A DNA stretch of 64,000 nucleotides from Amblyornis subalaris. Taxonomy: Eukaryota; Chordata; Aves; Passeriformes; Ptilonorhynchidae. Position numbers and translations under genes: made by a program. The notes under the pieces are model-generated. The model was not told the DNA's origin. It ran no database searches and saw only the letters and a program-made list of their open reading frames with translations. Where the stretch lies: the NCBI GenBank assembly GCA_018881555.1, contig JACAXG010000032.1, positions 1,066,837 through 1,130,836 on the forward strand. The letters are read 5' to 3'. Below, piece by piece: positions 23,401 through 38,400 of the stretch. Every line of letters begins with the position of its first letter. Position 1 is the first letter of the stretch.

Positions 23401-26400
23401 AAATAACAAATAACTTCAACAATTGTGTTTTTAGAGAAAGAGTTGATATACTAACCACTAAAAACATTTAAAAGGATAAAGGCTTTAATAGATTAAAATG
23501 TACTTCTATCCAATTTTTCTCTGTGATTGCTGCCTTTGTCACTGGAAGAAGTAGCCTTCGCTGCCATGGGATGTGTTCTTTCCAGCTNGAGAGCAGTTGC
23601 AAGATGTTTCTGTCCTAACTCCCCTTCCTTCTTCTGTAGGCTAGATTTGTTCAGGGTTTGATATCTCTGCTGATGCTGGATCTTGGTGTGGGGAGATTTA
23701 ATCTATGCAGTCCAGCTGGAACAAGGAAAGCAGTATTTGCCNATCAGTATCTTTCAAACTGTTTACTTAAGTACCATTGGAATTTTTGGGCTGTGACCTN
23801 TTTTTTGGAATGTTTTTATTTGTTGTTTCTCTTCCCTTCTACCACGTGTTTCCTTTCGATATAAATTTTTTGTTGTCTAGCAGGAAAATATCTCTAATAA
23901 ACTGAGGTGCAGAAAGTAACAGTCATAACTTATTTCATGTGCTTCTAAACCTTCATAAGTAAAATTGGATTTGTGCTGCTGTGAATAGAATTGAGTTTTA
24001 TGTCCTCACACTTAGGTATGTTGGAGAGTAGGGTAGACATGAAGGGCTTGTGTGAGGTCCTGGTTCACTGGTGTCAAGGGTGAAACATTCACCAATAGGT
24101 TCTGCTGCATCTTCTCTTTTAAAAAGTCAGTCTCAAGCTTTGAAGTCTGAATTTTTTTGAATTAGGAGAACCCTGGTCATCAGGGTTCAATTAAAAGCTG
24201 CTTGAGTGCAACCTGACTCTTCACCTTGTGTGCACTGTAGATACGGAAACTGTAGACTTGAATATCAACAAGTGTAGGTAAAGATAAGAAGCTGAATTAG
24301 ACCTTGCAAAAAAACCATCAGAACTTGTTCTCCCGTCTAAAAGGAGGAAAAGGAAAGAAGTTCTAAGACAAGGGTAAATATTTTCTCTGTCTTTATTTAT
24401 GAATCCCTCCTTTCAGTGAGAACAGTGAGGTCAGNTGATATGGAGCAAAATTCGTATGCTCAAGTCAAAGGGGTATATATCTTCCACTATCACACCCTGC
24501 AAAAAANGAGATAATATGAATGTGTGACACATGAGTGCGTTTGCCATATTATGTGTTTTCTTTAATCTAGCAAGTCGGTGCTATAGGGTTGCAGAATACA
24601 GGGTGTCTTATTTATATTTAGTTATGAGGATAATATGATTCACACAGAAGATGTAAGAGGAAATCTTAGAAGGAAAAAATAATTCAACATGGANGTGTAT
24701 GTTAAATGGAGTAAATGGAATTAGGTTTTAACAAGAGAAGGTTGCACTTTATGCCTTCTTCAGTAACTTGTAGTTTTGTAGACAAAGTGTAACAGATCCC
24801 ATGGGTTAACTCATTGGAGAAATAACTGGCTAAAAGGGAAAGAAAATGCAAGTTTTAGACTAGAATGTTGTCACAGTGTTATTCTTCATGGATTTTATCT
24901 TGATGCCAGTCTTATTATTTATGGCAAAATCATCAGTAAAAAGCAAACATATACTGGTTAAATTGGGTGATGACATAAACTTTGGAGTCATTTTCCAGCC
25001 AGAATTGTACGGTATGTGCTGCATATCATTGGTTAAATTCCATCACATTTCTGTTGTGCTGTCTTCAAATAGGTTTTCAGCCATACCATTATGGACTAGA
25101 AGAATTTTTGCTGTGTGCTGGGAACTTGGCAGTTGGCTNTGACTAAGGAGGAGGACAACCGGATGTATTAGAGGATCACGCAGTAATTACGTGATTTGAG
25201 GGAAAGGAAATGCATCCTAAAATGTGGTGGATGAAATAAGGAGTGCTGTGTGCTATTGCTTAAGGCACTGGTGAGACATCTTGTAGGTTATAGGGTAGAA
25301 TCTGGGTTATCTGCTTAAGAGGGGAAAAAACCCAGGAAGTGAAATAGATGCAGAGCTGTGCTTTACTGTAATTAATTAAGTGCTGAGAAAGAATAAAGAG
25401 ATTGGCTTTGTTAACCTACCCAGATAAAAGCTTACTGTTTTGGTTTGGTTTTTTAATTTCAATTTCATCGCATTTCCTATTCAGTAAATAAATTTGCTCT
25501 TTATTTTTTCTTATTAGGAAGAACAATATTAAGAAAGGAAACTAGCTTGTCTTTGAGTAGTGTTAGCACAAGGGAAAAGAGCGATGAACCAGCTGTTGAT
25601 GCAGTTGGTCTGGAAATGGTTCTGTCAGCAGTGACATTCTGGACTATAGTCAAGGAAGAAGTCTGATTGCCTTAAGGCAGAACTTGGATTTTAGGAAGGA
25701 ATTAATGTATTAGAGTTTCTTTGAGAAGCAGCAGTCTGCACATGGTGACCTTGGAAGTCCCTTCCAATCCTATACTCCTAAAATGTAATGAAGAATTAGA
25801 TAATAATGAAGATTAGTGTTAGATCTTCAGCTGTTAACTTACTTTAAGCCTATAGCTTTGTCTTGCTAAGATTTTATTTTGTTAGTATCATGAGTTAGCT
25901 TTTATAAGGTAACTTTACACTGAGTGGGAAACCCAGGATGGTTTTTATCTGGAATAATATTATTATAATGCAAGCTGCTTTATTCATTTTGGATGTCAGT
26001 GAGACTTCCTGGTGTTTTTTCTTCAAAGCATATAAAAACCTAAACAAAAACCACAAGAAGATCTGCAAATACTTCCTCAAAATGGAGCCAGAGGGCTGAA
26101 GGCTTATCTGAAGGGACTCAGAAACAGAAATCTGTCACATGGCCAAGTTTCAAAGGGCTTTGACTGGTAAAATGTTCACTTTCTCGAAGGTTTAACTCCA
26201 GAGTTTGGGAAATACACTACTCTGATAAGCCACTTCATGTGGTTGTTGCAATTTAGAGATGATGAGCATTGTGTGAAGTGGCACCATCTCAACATCTCCT
26301 AAATTCCAGATCATCTATGATCAGCACTTTGAACAGGCCCTAGACGATACTAATCAGTAGTGGCAGAATGAGTTCAGGTTTAGCCCACTAATTATAATGG

Positions 26401-29400
26401 CAAGAATAAACACATTTTTAGGCATTGTGGTCTGTCACGTATATTTATATAGTGCCCTATTACTTTAATTAGGAATCTTGTGTGTTCAGGCTTTCCAGTG
26501 TACTGCATCAGTTCTCTTGGACATCTGTTGTTTCTCCTACAATGGAACAGTAACCTTAAATCATCACTGAGAGAGCTGGAAGGGGTGAAACCCTGGAAAG
26601 CTGAAAGAATGTCAGTGTTCGTGAGACTGGCATTCCTATTGGGTGCCTTCAGAGAAGATATTTTAACAACCTAAAAGCATTGGTGCTTTAGTTGGATGTG
26701 AAGTTCTCTTTATGCAAGTCTCAAGAGCAGGTGAGATTAATATATCAAGAGCTTTTACTGCTCTTTTACTGCTTCTTATTGAAGTAATTTGCTTAAAAGT
26801 TTTTTATCTATTTATATATAAATAATAGGTGGCATATTTTAAATTATGCACTAACATTTTTCCCTGCATTTCTTCTCATAACCATGATTTTGCATTGAAC
26901 TGTGATCTCTGCAGCACAGTTGTTTCATTAGGAAATGTCTTTCCTGAAAGTCCTAGTTTCATGGTTACAGAATTCTGCACCTGTGACAGTGTGTGTTGAT
27001 ACTTGCGTAACAGTCCTGAAAAGGGTACACTTACATTTTCTTATAAGCTACAGATGAAATTTGCTGTGCAGCAAATAATAGTGCTTCCATAGCACTGTGC
27101 TTCACAGGAAATCTTAGGCTTGGGGAAATAAAAAATACAGGTGTGAGTAAATGTATAGACTGTTTCTGATAGAGATGATGTGGGTTGGAAGGCCAGCAGA
27201 GTTACTTCTCTTATTTCTCATGTCCTCTATATTCAGATTGGATTGGGAAGACACAGACAGTACTTTTTAACGTGACCTGAAGGTAACTCGACATCCAGTA
27301 AGCTCCCTTTTCTGGAAATGATCCACTCTGCACTTGCCAGAATCTGTTACATAAAAGGATCTGGAAAATCTATAATTAAGCACGAACCTGTGAAATAGGT
27401 GGCCAAAGAGAAGATGTGGCTCCTCTGTTAAGGGAGACTAAATGGATTAGAGCTGTTTGGTTTAGTTTAGAGACAGCTAAGGATATGCTAGAAACCCATA
27501 CAGCCATAGCAGTATAGAAAAGGCTAAGAAGGAAAGAAATATTCACTGTTTTTTTTCATAACTGAAAAGGAACACAATACCTAGTCAAATTACTGAGTTT
27601 CAGGCAAGCAGAAGAAAATTTGTTTGCTTGTTGATTGAGTTGTTTGTTTGTTTCACACAATGAAGAACTCATTTTTGGGACTCGCTGTCTTAGGATGTTT
27701 TGGGAACAGTACGTGGTATCAAAACTTGAGGAGGAAAGATCTGTGCCATGGCTATTAAATGCTTTGCTTTTTTTTTTTTTTCCTTTGGGGGCTTTTTTGG
27801 CTCAAGAAGCTTGCCAAATTGCTGATTTCTGGCAGTTGAGAAACTGTAATACCCGGGGAAGAACTCTCTTCCAAATTGTAGTCTCAATGGATACCAGTGG
27901 TTTATGGTGGGAACATAAACTTGACAGTTTTAAATCTATTATATTTAAAATCAAACCCCAGTGTGTGCTAGGAAAGTAGTATTGTATATGTGCTGGATAT
28001 AGTTGGCAGGTTCTGCTAATTAGTAATTGAACCTTTTAAGGAGTACTGTTTAAGCAGACTCTCTTGCTTGTTTCCTTTGTGTTTTCTTCCAGCTTTCCCT
28101 CTCTTCTGCCAGGACTAGAAGTTATGAAGAGGAGGGTAACAAGAGTGATCAGAGATACAGAACAGCTTCCATATGTGGAATAATTGCACTGACTAGGACA
28201 TTGCAGCTTGGAAAAGAGAGAGTGGGGATGATGGAAACAGTAATGTCACCTTCTCAAGGTCTTCCATTATTTTGTAGGCAAGGGAATGGTGATTAATCTC
28301 TGATAACACAAGAATTAACCAGTATCAGATGAAAAGTACCATTGGCAGATATCAAGCATACAGAGCACTTTGCACAGTGTCAAATAAACAGTGAAAGCTG
28401 TAGGAAGCTGTGGATGACAAAAGGTTACTTGGATTCCTTAAATGATTAGAGATAGGTGGATTTTCCTTCTACTAATGGGGTACCACCTCTGGTTCAGGAG
28501 CTGCACTGGGGCTGAGGAGACACTGGCAGCACATGGTTGACTCAGCTTGTCACTCTGTGCTGGGGTCTCAGCAAGGGAAATACTCTCTGCTGGAAGGGCC
28601 ATTAATGTGTTTTGTTTCCTAAATTATCTCCTAATTTCATTTTATTCCAAGATCATTCAGGAAATGTCTCTTCATTTTCCTTCTCTCCCACCCTTCCTGT
28701 GTAAATTATTTTGTTGTTGTTCATCTCTTTTCCTCTTCTCTTTCAAGTCTGTATCCCAGTTCTCCATTGTAAATACAGCCCATCAGCCTTCCTCTTGGTC
28801 CCAGACTTCCTCCTCAAATCTGAGAACCCGGAAATGTGGGTTTTATTCTAATGGCCAGATGGTGACAAGAACTACAAAAATTACTTGAAAGGACCTAATA
28901 TTCCTGAAACAGAATTCTGCTCTGGTTTTGTCTGTGTATGTATTCGTGGGAGAATAATTTCCTTTACTGCACCTAATTTCAAGGTTCATTTTGCATCCTC
29001 TTGCCTGGTGTTTTTATTGCCTGCATTTCTCTTGGTGCGGAAAGATTTATTGGCTGCCACAGATGGAAACTCACCTGAATCTTATTAGTTTTGCTGCACT
29101 CCACAGAGATTTGCTAGACAATAATTAAATTGTCCTTTTGTAAATTTTTAAGTAAATCTTAGGGTTGTTTTGTGAATAAGCAGCAGCAGAAAACATCCAT
29201 TTCCAGGATTGGAAATGTTTAGTCTAAGCTCTGGTGGTCTTTTTCCACTATCATGGTGACTGAAAACTTCTATTTTCCCCATGGAAGGCTTTGACGAGTT
29301 TACTCAAGAAAGCTGCTGACTTGTCCTTAACTGAAGGGCAAGCATGTCTTCCATCCTCTGTGCCAGGCTGGGAAGGAAGGATATGGAGTCTGTCAGCTGG

Positions 29401-32400
29401 AAGTTCGCTTACCTTAAAAGCAAACGGGGGCAGCTCTTACAGCTGGAGAATATGGCTAAGCATGATTATATTATGCCGTGATAATATTGCTTGCTTGACC
29501 TTTTCATACCTCCTATTGGAAAGATTTTTGTTGGTGTGACTCTTTTCTTCTTTCCATTTCTAAAATACATCCAAAAGTATTAATTGCAGGTTTAGGGAAA
29601 TGACCACCCCCCTGTGCTGGGCACTGGTGAGGGCACAGCTCAAATCCTGTGTCCAGTTCTGGGCCCCTCAATTCAGGAAGGACACTGAGGTGCTGGAACG
29701 TGTCCAGAGAAGGGAACAGAGCTGGAGAAGGGTCTGGAGCACAACTCTGCTGAGGAGCAGCTGAGGGAGCTGGGGGGGCTCAGCCTGGAGAAATGGAGGC
29801 TCAGGGGGGACCTTCTTGCTCTCTGTGACTCCCTGACACGAGGGTGGAGCCAGGTGGGGGTCAGAGTCTGCTCCCAAATGATAAATGACAGGACAAGGAG
29901 AAATTACCTCAAGCTGCATAAGGGAAGGTTCAGATTGGGTATTAGGAACAATTCTTTCACCAAAAGGGTTGTCAAGCGTTGAAACAGGCTGCCCAGGGCA
30001 GTGGTGGAGTCACCATCCCTGGAGGTATTTCGAAGATGTGTAAATATGGCACTGGGGGACGTGGTTTAGTGGGGGGCTTGGCAGTTCTGGGTTAATGGCT
30101 GGACTCAATGATCTTAGAGGTGTTTTCCAACCTAAATGATTCTCTGGTTCTGTGATTCTGGGCGCAGACAGAGCTGTCACTGAATAGAAGAATGGGCTTG
30201 TTTCATGTGCTGCATCAGTGTTAGTAACTCAGCAACTACAGCTGATTTCACTGTCACTGTTTCCCCAGAATTAGGCAGAAAATACTATTATATTAATTGC
30301 TGGTATTGATTCTAGATCTGGCAAAGGCTTAGGTTAAGGCAAGTCTGTGTTAACTTCTTCATGTAAGAAAAGGAAAAGTTAATTAACTTTCAATAATAAA
30401 GCGTGAGTTTACCAACATTGCATGTTACAGTGATTGCACTTTTTGATAAGAAGTAAAAAACTTGCTTCATTAAAGCTTAAAAATAACCATATTGAATGAA
30501 TTGTCAAAAATTTTACAGAAAACTAGTGTAAAAGGTAGCATGTTAATTTGTAGTTCAGAGTACTGTCAAGTTTATACACATTTCCTATGCACATTTCTTA
30601 ATTTATTTTTTACATTAGTGGAGCTCTAACAAAACTTTTAAACCATTTTTTTTGTTTGCAAATCTTCCAGTAGATTGGCTGTAATTTGCTGTATCTGTGG
30701 GGGGTTTTGCCTTTTTTGTTTATTTGTTTGGGGTTTTTTAATATTTTGCTTCCTTCATGTGGTTGGGTGGGGGTTTTTGTAGTGTTTCAGTGGAATTCGC
30801 AATAATTTAATGACAAAGAATCTTCTGAAAATGGATAGCCATAATGAGCTAAAAGATTCTGTTACATTGATAAAGTGTAGCAAGACTATCCTGTTGTTAT
30901 AAACTGATAGTTTAAGTGCTTTGGAATAGTTAAGTGTGCTGTAGAGTTCAGAAAAGAATTGGATCTATACTGGTAGCATGGATTACACTATTATGTATCT
31001 CTAAATTGTTTTAGGGATTATACTTCTAAAAGCAAGGATTATGTTTCTACATTGCGATCATTGCATGGCACAGAATGTTCTGTGTTCTAATGTTCCTCCT
31101 TTATGGATAGATTTTGTGTATCAAGGGGGGAGGTGCCAGTGACAAGATCATCAGGCATAATTCTGCACCGTGTCTCATAGGAGCGGGTGGATAATAGTAT
31201 AAAAAAGCCCAGTATTTGATTTTAGTGAACTGAGGGTTCCCAGTATACCAAATATCTGGAAATCTTGTACATAGTGTAAAGAATATGAATTGTACCTTAA
31301 AATACAATGGCTGTTGCTGCTTTGTCCACATTTCTGTAAGTATCCTCATCTATTAAACACGCATTTCTTGGCCAAATCTGTGTAGCCCTGCATATGCCTG
31401 ACATTATTTAACAACCTGTCTGCAGTTACCAGTTATTTTTGGATAACACACCAGAGATGCTTAAAATCTTTAAAAATTCTCTTGGCTTCAGTGGGCACAA
31501 TTCTTGTAAATTTAGTGAAAGTACAAAATTGGAGAAACGTGTTTCCCTGTGTTCAGCATGCTTTAGCTACAAGTGTTTCCTTTGTATACATACTAAAAGA
31601 AGTTGCTGAAGTTCTCGTTAAGCACAGAGATTCCCTTTTTCTCTGGCAGTTGCCTTGTGTTGCTCCATCGAGCATTTCTGGTAGGACAAGTAGTTGGGGA
31701 TTAATGTATGTATTGTGAAAGGAGATTGCATGTGGCTCCTGCCATGGCCTGAGATCATGGGAGCTGGGAATAGGAGGTGCAATCCTCAAGGAAGAGCAGG
31801 TGATGCTTTGGGATGGACCCAAAGCTGCCTCAGTGGCAGTTCATAACACGTTAGCACACCTAAATAAGGATAAATTCTGGTTATTGGTCAGCATTTTTCT
31901 CCTGATATATAGAATAAACAATGAAGGAGGGAAGCAAATATTGAAAATAGCAATAACACCGATAAGGAGTCTCAAATTCAGACTAATGGTAAAATGTTGC
32001 ATGTATTTTCAGACTTCTGGAGTGTTTACTCACCAGTGAGAAGCAATTAGAAGTCTGGTTCAACATCTCAGTTGGGAGCGTTAAATCCAATCTGTAATAA
32101 ATAATTCTGTGGTAAACTTATCTACAAACACAGAAAGACTGGAATTATTAGATTTATCCCAATATGTTCTAGACCAAACAACTCTCTGGAGGCTTCTAAT
32201 GGGAGACCGTAATGAGATTGCTGGTTGCATTAAGGAAAACCCCTTGTTGTACTGCTTGAGGCACATTGCTGCATGTCTGTGCTGAAATTTCCGTGTCTTT
32301 AAACATAGGGATAAATATTTATTTAGGGCCATTATGAAGCTTCATGCTAGTTTTTTTGATAGTTAAAGAGGTGGTGGTATAATCACTCATCCTCTTGACT

Positions 32401-35400
32401 TGTACAAGGAATGCTCTTTCAATTTAGGTTTATTATCTCTGTGGAGTTAATTAACTTTGTAGGTCGTAGGAGCATGGTTTTTATTACAGAAAAACAAGCA
32501 ATGCCTGTGAGTGAGAAACAAAGACAGTTCTTTAGAGAATGTGAGAAATGTCTTACGGTTTTTCCTTGTCAGTAATCCTGCTGCTCTCAGTACAGCTACC
32601 CTCTGCCTGTGGGCAGTACTAGCCAGTGGCAGAGGTCTTGCAGAGCATTTTCAAGTCTATATACTTTTCTGTAGGACTGCACTTTGTTTTCTCCCTTCTT
32701 TTTCAATGGTAATTGACCGTTTTAAGGAAAGAACAGTGTTTGTTTCTGTTTCTGATGTTGGCAGCCCATCAAAGCAAGTCCTTTATTTTATTCAGAAGAT
32801 TATCTGTCTGATGCAGTGTTGTAAAGACATTTCTGGAGCTTTCCTAAAATGCTGTGATCCTACCATAAGCAGATGCCCATACTCTCTCTTAGAGAGGTGT
32901 CTTTTATATAAAATGAACTTAAAGGAACTGAAGATGATGTTTAATCACCAGCATAGTCACTTGTTTCCAACGCTATAAAATTGTGAGTGCTGCCACATTG
33001 AGTTACAGAAATAGATCTTACATGAGGGTGAGATCGGTCTGTATTTTGTCATCTTTAGAGAAGTCTTGAGAGTTAAAATTGTGTTTAGCTTTGGGTGTTT
33101 GTGTCTTTGTCATCCCATATGATGACCACTTTCTATGGAGGCAGACTCCACATGTGGCTTTGAACTCTTGGATGTGTTGTGGAATTTTGGAGTGGGCAAG
33201 TAAAGGAGCTTTCGCTGTTGGTTTTGTGTTTTGGAATAGAGAATCTGCAGAGACGTTTCTGGACCTCAAGTCCAGGTTTCCAATATTCGATATTGAGAAC
33301 AATTGCCAGTTCTGACATTTATTTAGTCTTCTCTGGCTTATTCCAGCCTTCTCTAGGAAAGAGAGATAGTTTGACCTCTTCCAAAAGTCTTACTGATACA
33401 GATGTGGTTTTTCATAAGCATAAAAAGCAAGTGAAGACAGTAGTTACTCTGTTCTAGAGAAAGTCTTTACGGGGAAAATCTCTCAAGTTCAGCATTTCTT
33501 GAGTTTTGATTCCTGAAAATGCCGGGTAGTCAAATACNGTGTTGGCTTCATCCAGGTGGGTCTTGCTTCATGTATGAAGTTGTGAGATTGTAAAGTAACC
33601 TATTTTGAAGAATAAAGATTTAATGAGATACCTTCTTGTCAGAGATTGTACTGTTTTTCCCCTCCAAAATTTTGCCAGTTATAGTTTGGGAAAGGGATTT
33701 ATCTCTTGCAAATGTGGAAATTTAAGCTTGAATCAGGAAAGTAGTAATGTACTATGCATTGTCTGCAGCGAAGCCTCTTGTGAGGAGAGCGTGTAGTAGC
33801 AGCAGTATTTTAATTTCTGATGGGGAACTGATTTGTAAAAATATTGGAGTTCGCTGCTGGTTGGTGCCAGCTCAGAATCTCTGGAGAGCCAAAGGTTCAC
33901 CACTGCTTCAGCAGGGAGACTCCTGCCTCTTGCCCATCCTGTGATCAGAGGTGTCAGTGAAGAGCAGACACCTGCAGTTTGGTTTGTGATTCATGCATGA
34001 TTTGCTGTGAGTAAGGACTGGGGCTGTGAGGAAGGAAGAACAACAGCAGTGTCTCTATGCAAAATTAATTGGATGTGGTTTCCAGGCAAGACGTTTCTCA
34101 ACCCTGGAACTGAAGGCATGTTAGTGCAGAAAGACGTTGAGCTAAGCCAGGTAAGTTTAGATGATACATCTTGGATGGCAGATGTTCCTGTTTGACTCTT
34201 CCTGCAGTTTTGCCCTTCCAAGAAAAGGAGTAGTCTATCCTTCATCACAGTTCCCAAAACTTGGTTGTGTGTAAACGAGGCAGGGTAACTTTTCTCAGCA
34301 GTTGTGCTGAGTGTCCATTTTTACTGCTTGTGGTAGTTTTGGGAAGCAGTCACAATATTTGTGAGGATCATAGCATGGTTTGAAGGTGATAGCACAGGAG
34401 AATCAAGTTTCAAACTAATTTTGGCTGTTTTTGTGATTGTCTTGGTTGTACTATAGGTAAACACAGCACTTATTTTGGAGAATGGTGTCAAGATGTGCTT
34501 TGTGGAATTGCCAAGACCTTGTGAATCCCGTTGTTCAAAGTGGTTTTTTTCAGATAGACTGGTATGGTATTTTCACGTGGTATTTTGAGGAATCTTAATA
34601 TGAGCTTTTCTGTGCACAGATTTTATTTTCTTAGTTGTGTCTCCAAATGGTAGCATCAAAAGAGCTGTGAGCACCTGGTTAGCTAAAAATAAGTGCTTAC
34701 AGTGCTTTAGCCTTCCCTCTTGTGCTGTGCTCTTTGTTTTGTTTCTGTGTCATATGGGGTAGGAGTTGAAAAAAACAGTGAATCCTTTAAATAATAAGTG
34801 TGGGTGGGGTTTGACTGCCTTCACTGTGGATCCTTACCAGAAGCATTGGGGGTCTTAGTTTTTTTTATTTTACACAAATACTTTCATTGTCCAGCAGTTA
34901 TTAACCTCTGTTCATAGAACAATGACGTGTTCTAGTTCAGGCTGCAGATGGCAGACACTCTCTCTTGAGTAATGCTAGGGTAAAACTTACTTTTCTGGGA
35001 CTTCAGTTATAGACAAGCACCAAAAATCTCACTTGTCAGACTGGGCAAGGTGTGCTGACTTGAAGGTGTGCTGTTCTCTAGATCCTAATTCCTGCTATGA
35101 ATATTTGTATTTTAAAAATCTGTATTTTTATATATTGAATTTTAAGACTTGCTACATTATTTTCTTCCGTAAAGAAACCAGCGGAGAGCATATCTTTATG
35201 GAATTAATCACCAGAAAAAAAAGATTTTCAGTCTCTGTCCTTAGGGAAAGGGAAAATCTGAAATTGTTCTTGCTTTTGAAAACAAATTATTAGCAGATTG
35301 GTGTTTTCAGGATATATATTCAGTTCCCTGAAACATTCCCACAGTGTACTTTTGATAATGTGTGTTTGTAGTTATCACTATTCCGTGACAGTAGCTGCTG

Positions 35401-38400
35401 ACTCACTAGGACTGTGGAAGGCTGTAGAAGCACTTGTTGATATAATAATGTGGTTTTAGTCAAAGATATTTTTTAAAATGAAATTTATACTTGCAAGAAA
35501 GTTGGGGTTGTTCAGCCTGGAAAAAAGAAGGCTTTTTGTTGCATTTCAGTACTTGAAGGGGGCCTGTAAGAAAGATGGTGACAAACATTTTAGCAGGACC
35601 TGTTTGAGAGGAGAAGGGGTAATGGTTTTAAATTAAAAGATTGTAGAGGAAGAAATATATTAGAAGATTTTCAAGTTTCATTGCCATATTCTTGCTTAAT
35701 TTGTGACATATAAATAAGAAGCTGTGCACGTCAGTGCATGTATAAACAGAAGTTTAGAGGGACTGTGTGATGGTCATAACTCCAGTCAAGCAATTGTTAC
35801 TGTGTTTTTATCACTTTGCAGCCACTGACCATGTGAATGTATTGTGGTGGTCTTAATCCTTCTGCCAACGATTTTTAAAAGTCAAGGAGCGTTGTAGCTA
35901 CCTGCTTCAAAAGATGTTCAAAGAGCAATATTTAATACAAGGAAAATGTGATGTTGTTAATATTTTGTTTTCCATAAATGAAAAAAATGGTCAAGTTCTC
36001 TGAAGTTGCTGCTGGCAGCCATAGGAGCTTTTCCTCATCTTGTGAAGATGATAATTTCTATAAGCATAACCACATTATGCACTTTCCATTTGTATCTTAA
36101 AATTGACACTTTAAAGAGATCTAAGTGCTGCTCTAATTTTTGCCATTGGGCATAAGTTGTCCTCATTTGTGTGTTACAGCAATACTCACACCGCCCATTG
36201 TCTTCAAGGCATCTGATTTAGACTTATTTCACTTTATTATCAGTATCTAATCTAGATTTATTTATACTAATTTAATCAGAAGATAAAAGGGGGTGGCTTC
36301 CTTGAAGTTTAAGTTTACATGCAACCTGCAAGAAGACCCATTGAGACCACACTAAAAAAATCGGTTTCTCCTAAAGAGAGGGAAGCAAAACTCCAAATTC
36401 AGGTGTGTAGAGGTTGTATCCTAATGCCCTCACATGATTTATGTCATACATCTCCCCAGTAAGTTTCTGGTTTGGTATTTTGAACTGTTTTTATTTCTCT
36501 ACTGAGGAGCAAGAGTAGAGAATTAAACCTATACACATGTGAGGAGAATGACAGTTTTAACTGGACCTTTTTGCTCTTAAGAGGACACATTGAGTCTTTT
36601 CTGGAAAATGTCTTTGTGTGGATAAACACAGTTGAGAGATGATTAACATCATTACTGTGTCTATATTGGCAAGTACATCAACTCTGAGTCCCTCCACTTT
36701 GTTACTATTCTTTGAAAAACAGTGCAAAAACCTCTTGGAATTTTGTAGGTTCAAAACTTTGAAATAAGGTTTATGTAGGAGGAGGAAGCGTTTTATAGTA
36801 ACTTTCTTTCAAAGTGCTGTGATTTTTAAAGCAAGTTGTTAATATCTTATTAGAAGAATTATTTATTCCCTTGGCTGTCTTTTAGTGAGCAATACAAACA
36901 CTTGAACAGATTAACAGTTCTTTGGAATTAGTAATGCTCAGAAGAATGTAGTTTTAGAAGTATTTCTTTAAGTAATAACCTTTTAATGCTGTTTTGAGGG
37001 GTTCCATTCAGAATTTTGGCTCATTCTTGCATTCATTGATTTGAAAAATTAAATATTTGTCAAGAACTTCCTGACTAAAACTTCCTCCTACTTAAAAAGC
37101 AAACCCAATTATTTCTGGCAAACTGCTTTTCCTGCAAAGAACGCACACCCTGAGCTTTATGCAGCAGGTTGGAGCATTTCTGAAAGTCTGTCTGGTTCTG
37201 CCTGGTGTTATCAGGACAGTTCTGTAAACACAGTTATTCCCTGTAATTTCTCTTTGCTACTCTGGGGCTGTAATATTTTATACTTCATAAAGTATTGAAA
37301 AATGTGAAGTGGAAATCGCATGCTGTTTAAAAAAAAAAGCCCAAAATGTCACTCCTTGGTCAGACAAAACCAAAATATTTTTGTTAGCAGTCTCAATTTT
37401 GTTTTTAGAGTGTTGGCAAGACAAATATAAGTCTTTTTGGCAGCTGGAGGNTGGTAACCCTGTGCATGAGAACCTGAGTGTCACTGAGTGCCATTTGTTC
37501 ATCAGTGAGCCAGGGGAGTGTTTGGCTCACACAGGGTATGGTGAGACACATCCTGCCCGGGCTGCAAACAATCAGCAGCGACAGGAAACTGCTTTGCACC
37601 AGCTCTGAAGGACGACAGAGCTTGTTTGAAAGCTGAGGGTAAAGCAGTCTGGCTGAGGGATTGTCTCAGCTCGGCTTGCACATCTGGGAAGCAGGTTTGT
37701 GTTGCACAACATCCTCACCAAACTGGTAGGAGCTGGGTGTGTCCACATCTAACTTTGTCTCTTGACAAGCCAAGCTTTTAGTTTGCAAGTGACATGTTTT
37801 ATTTTTGAAAGTTTTCGATCTATTTGGTTGTTCACTGGGGGTTTTTGTTTTGGTTTTTTTTTTCAGGAGGTCCAAACATATGGGCCATCACCTCNGAAGA
37901 GCGGGCCAAGCATGACAAGCAGTTTGATAGCCTTAAACCCACAGGAGGTTACATTACAGGTTGGTCTGAGGCTCTGCATTACACATTAACTTCTGTGTAC
38001 ACATACCTATCTCTGTAAAACAGTTTGAGAACTGCATCCTATTTGTAGCCCTTTGTTGTGTGACTAATAACCATTTTTTTTTGGGCAAACAGCCACAGGT
38101 TATTAGTAAACTTACAAGCTTTCCTCTAAAGTCTGGCATGGGAATGCTGTTCTATTAACCCTGTCACTTCTGCAGCCACCAGTTGTGTGCTGNCATTCTG
38201 TCTAATTTCAGAAACCAGAGATTATCAGGACAAATCTGTGCTGAGCTGGGAGGCTGCCAGGGAGCACTTACAGTAGCTGTTGTGGCAAGTGACACCAGAC
38301 ACAGCAGAAGTGGCTCTCCTCAGTATGAGCAGTGTTAGAGAATGCTGTGCTGTTAGATGTCTTTGTTTAAGAGGAGGAGGCAGGGACAGGGATGCTGACA

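Larger units (their letters stand above)
20326..37866 (+). other. ITSN2: ITSN2 intron 2 (17.5 kb)
   Basis: This is the largest intron in the window. It contains CR1 material at 29600-30165 and 35495-35665, with weaker candidates at 25735-25795 and 27400-27560. No open frame in it resembles a known protein. The longest, on the minus strand at 21425-21955 and on the plus strand at 32511-32978, have no recognisable motifs or splice context. The rest is AT-rich intron in which I see nothing I can name. Confidence 0.65.

Noticed and set aside
32511..32978. 155-codon plus-strand open frame in intron 2
   Set aside because: No recognisable family, no codon pattern like the ITSN2 exons, and no splice context. 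It looks like a chance open frame.
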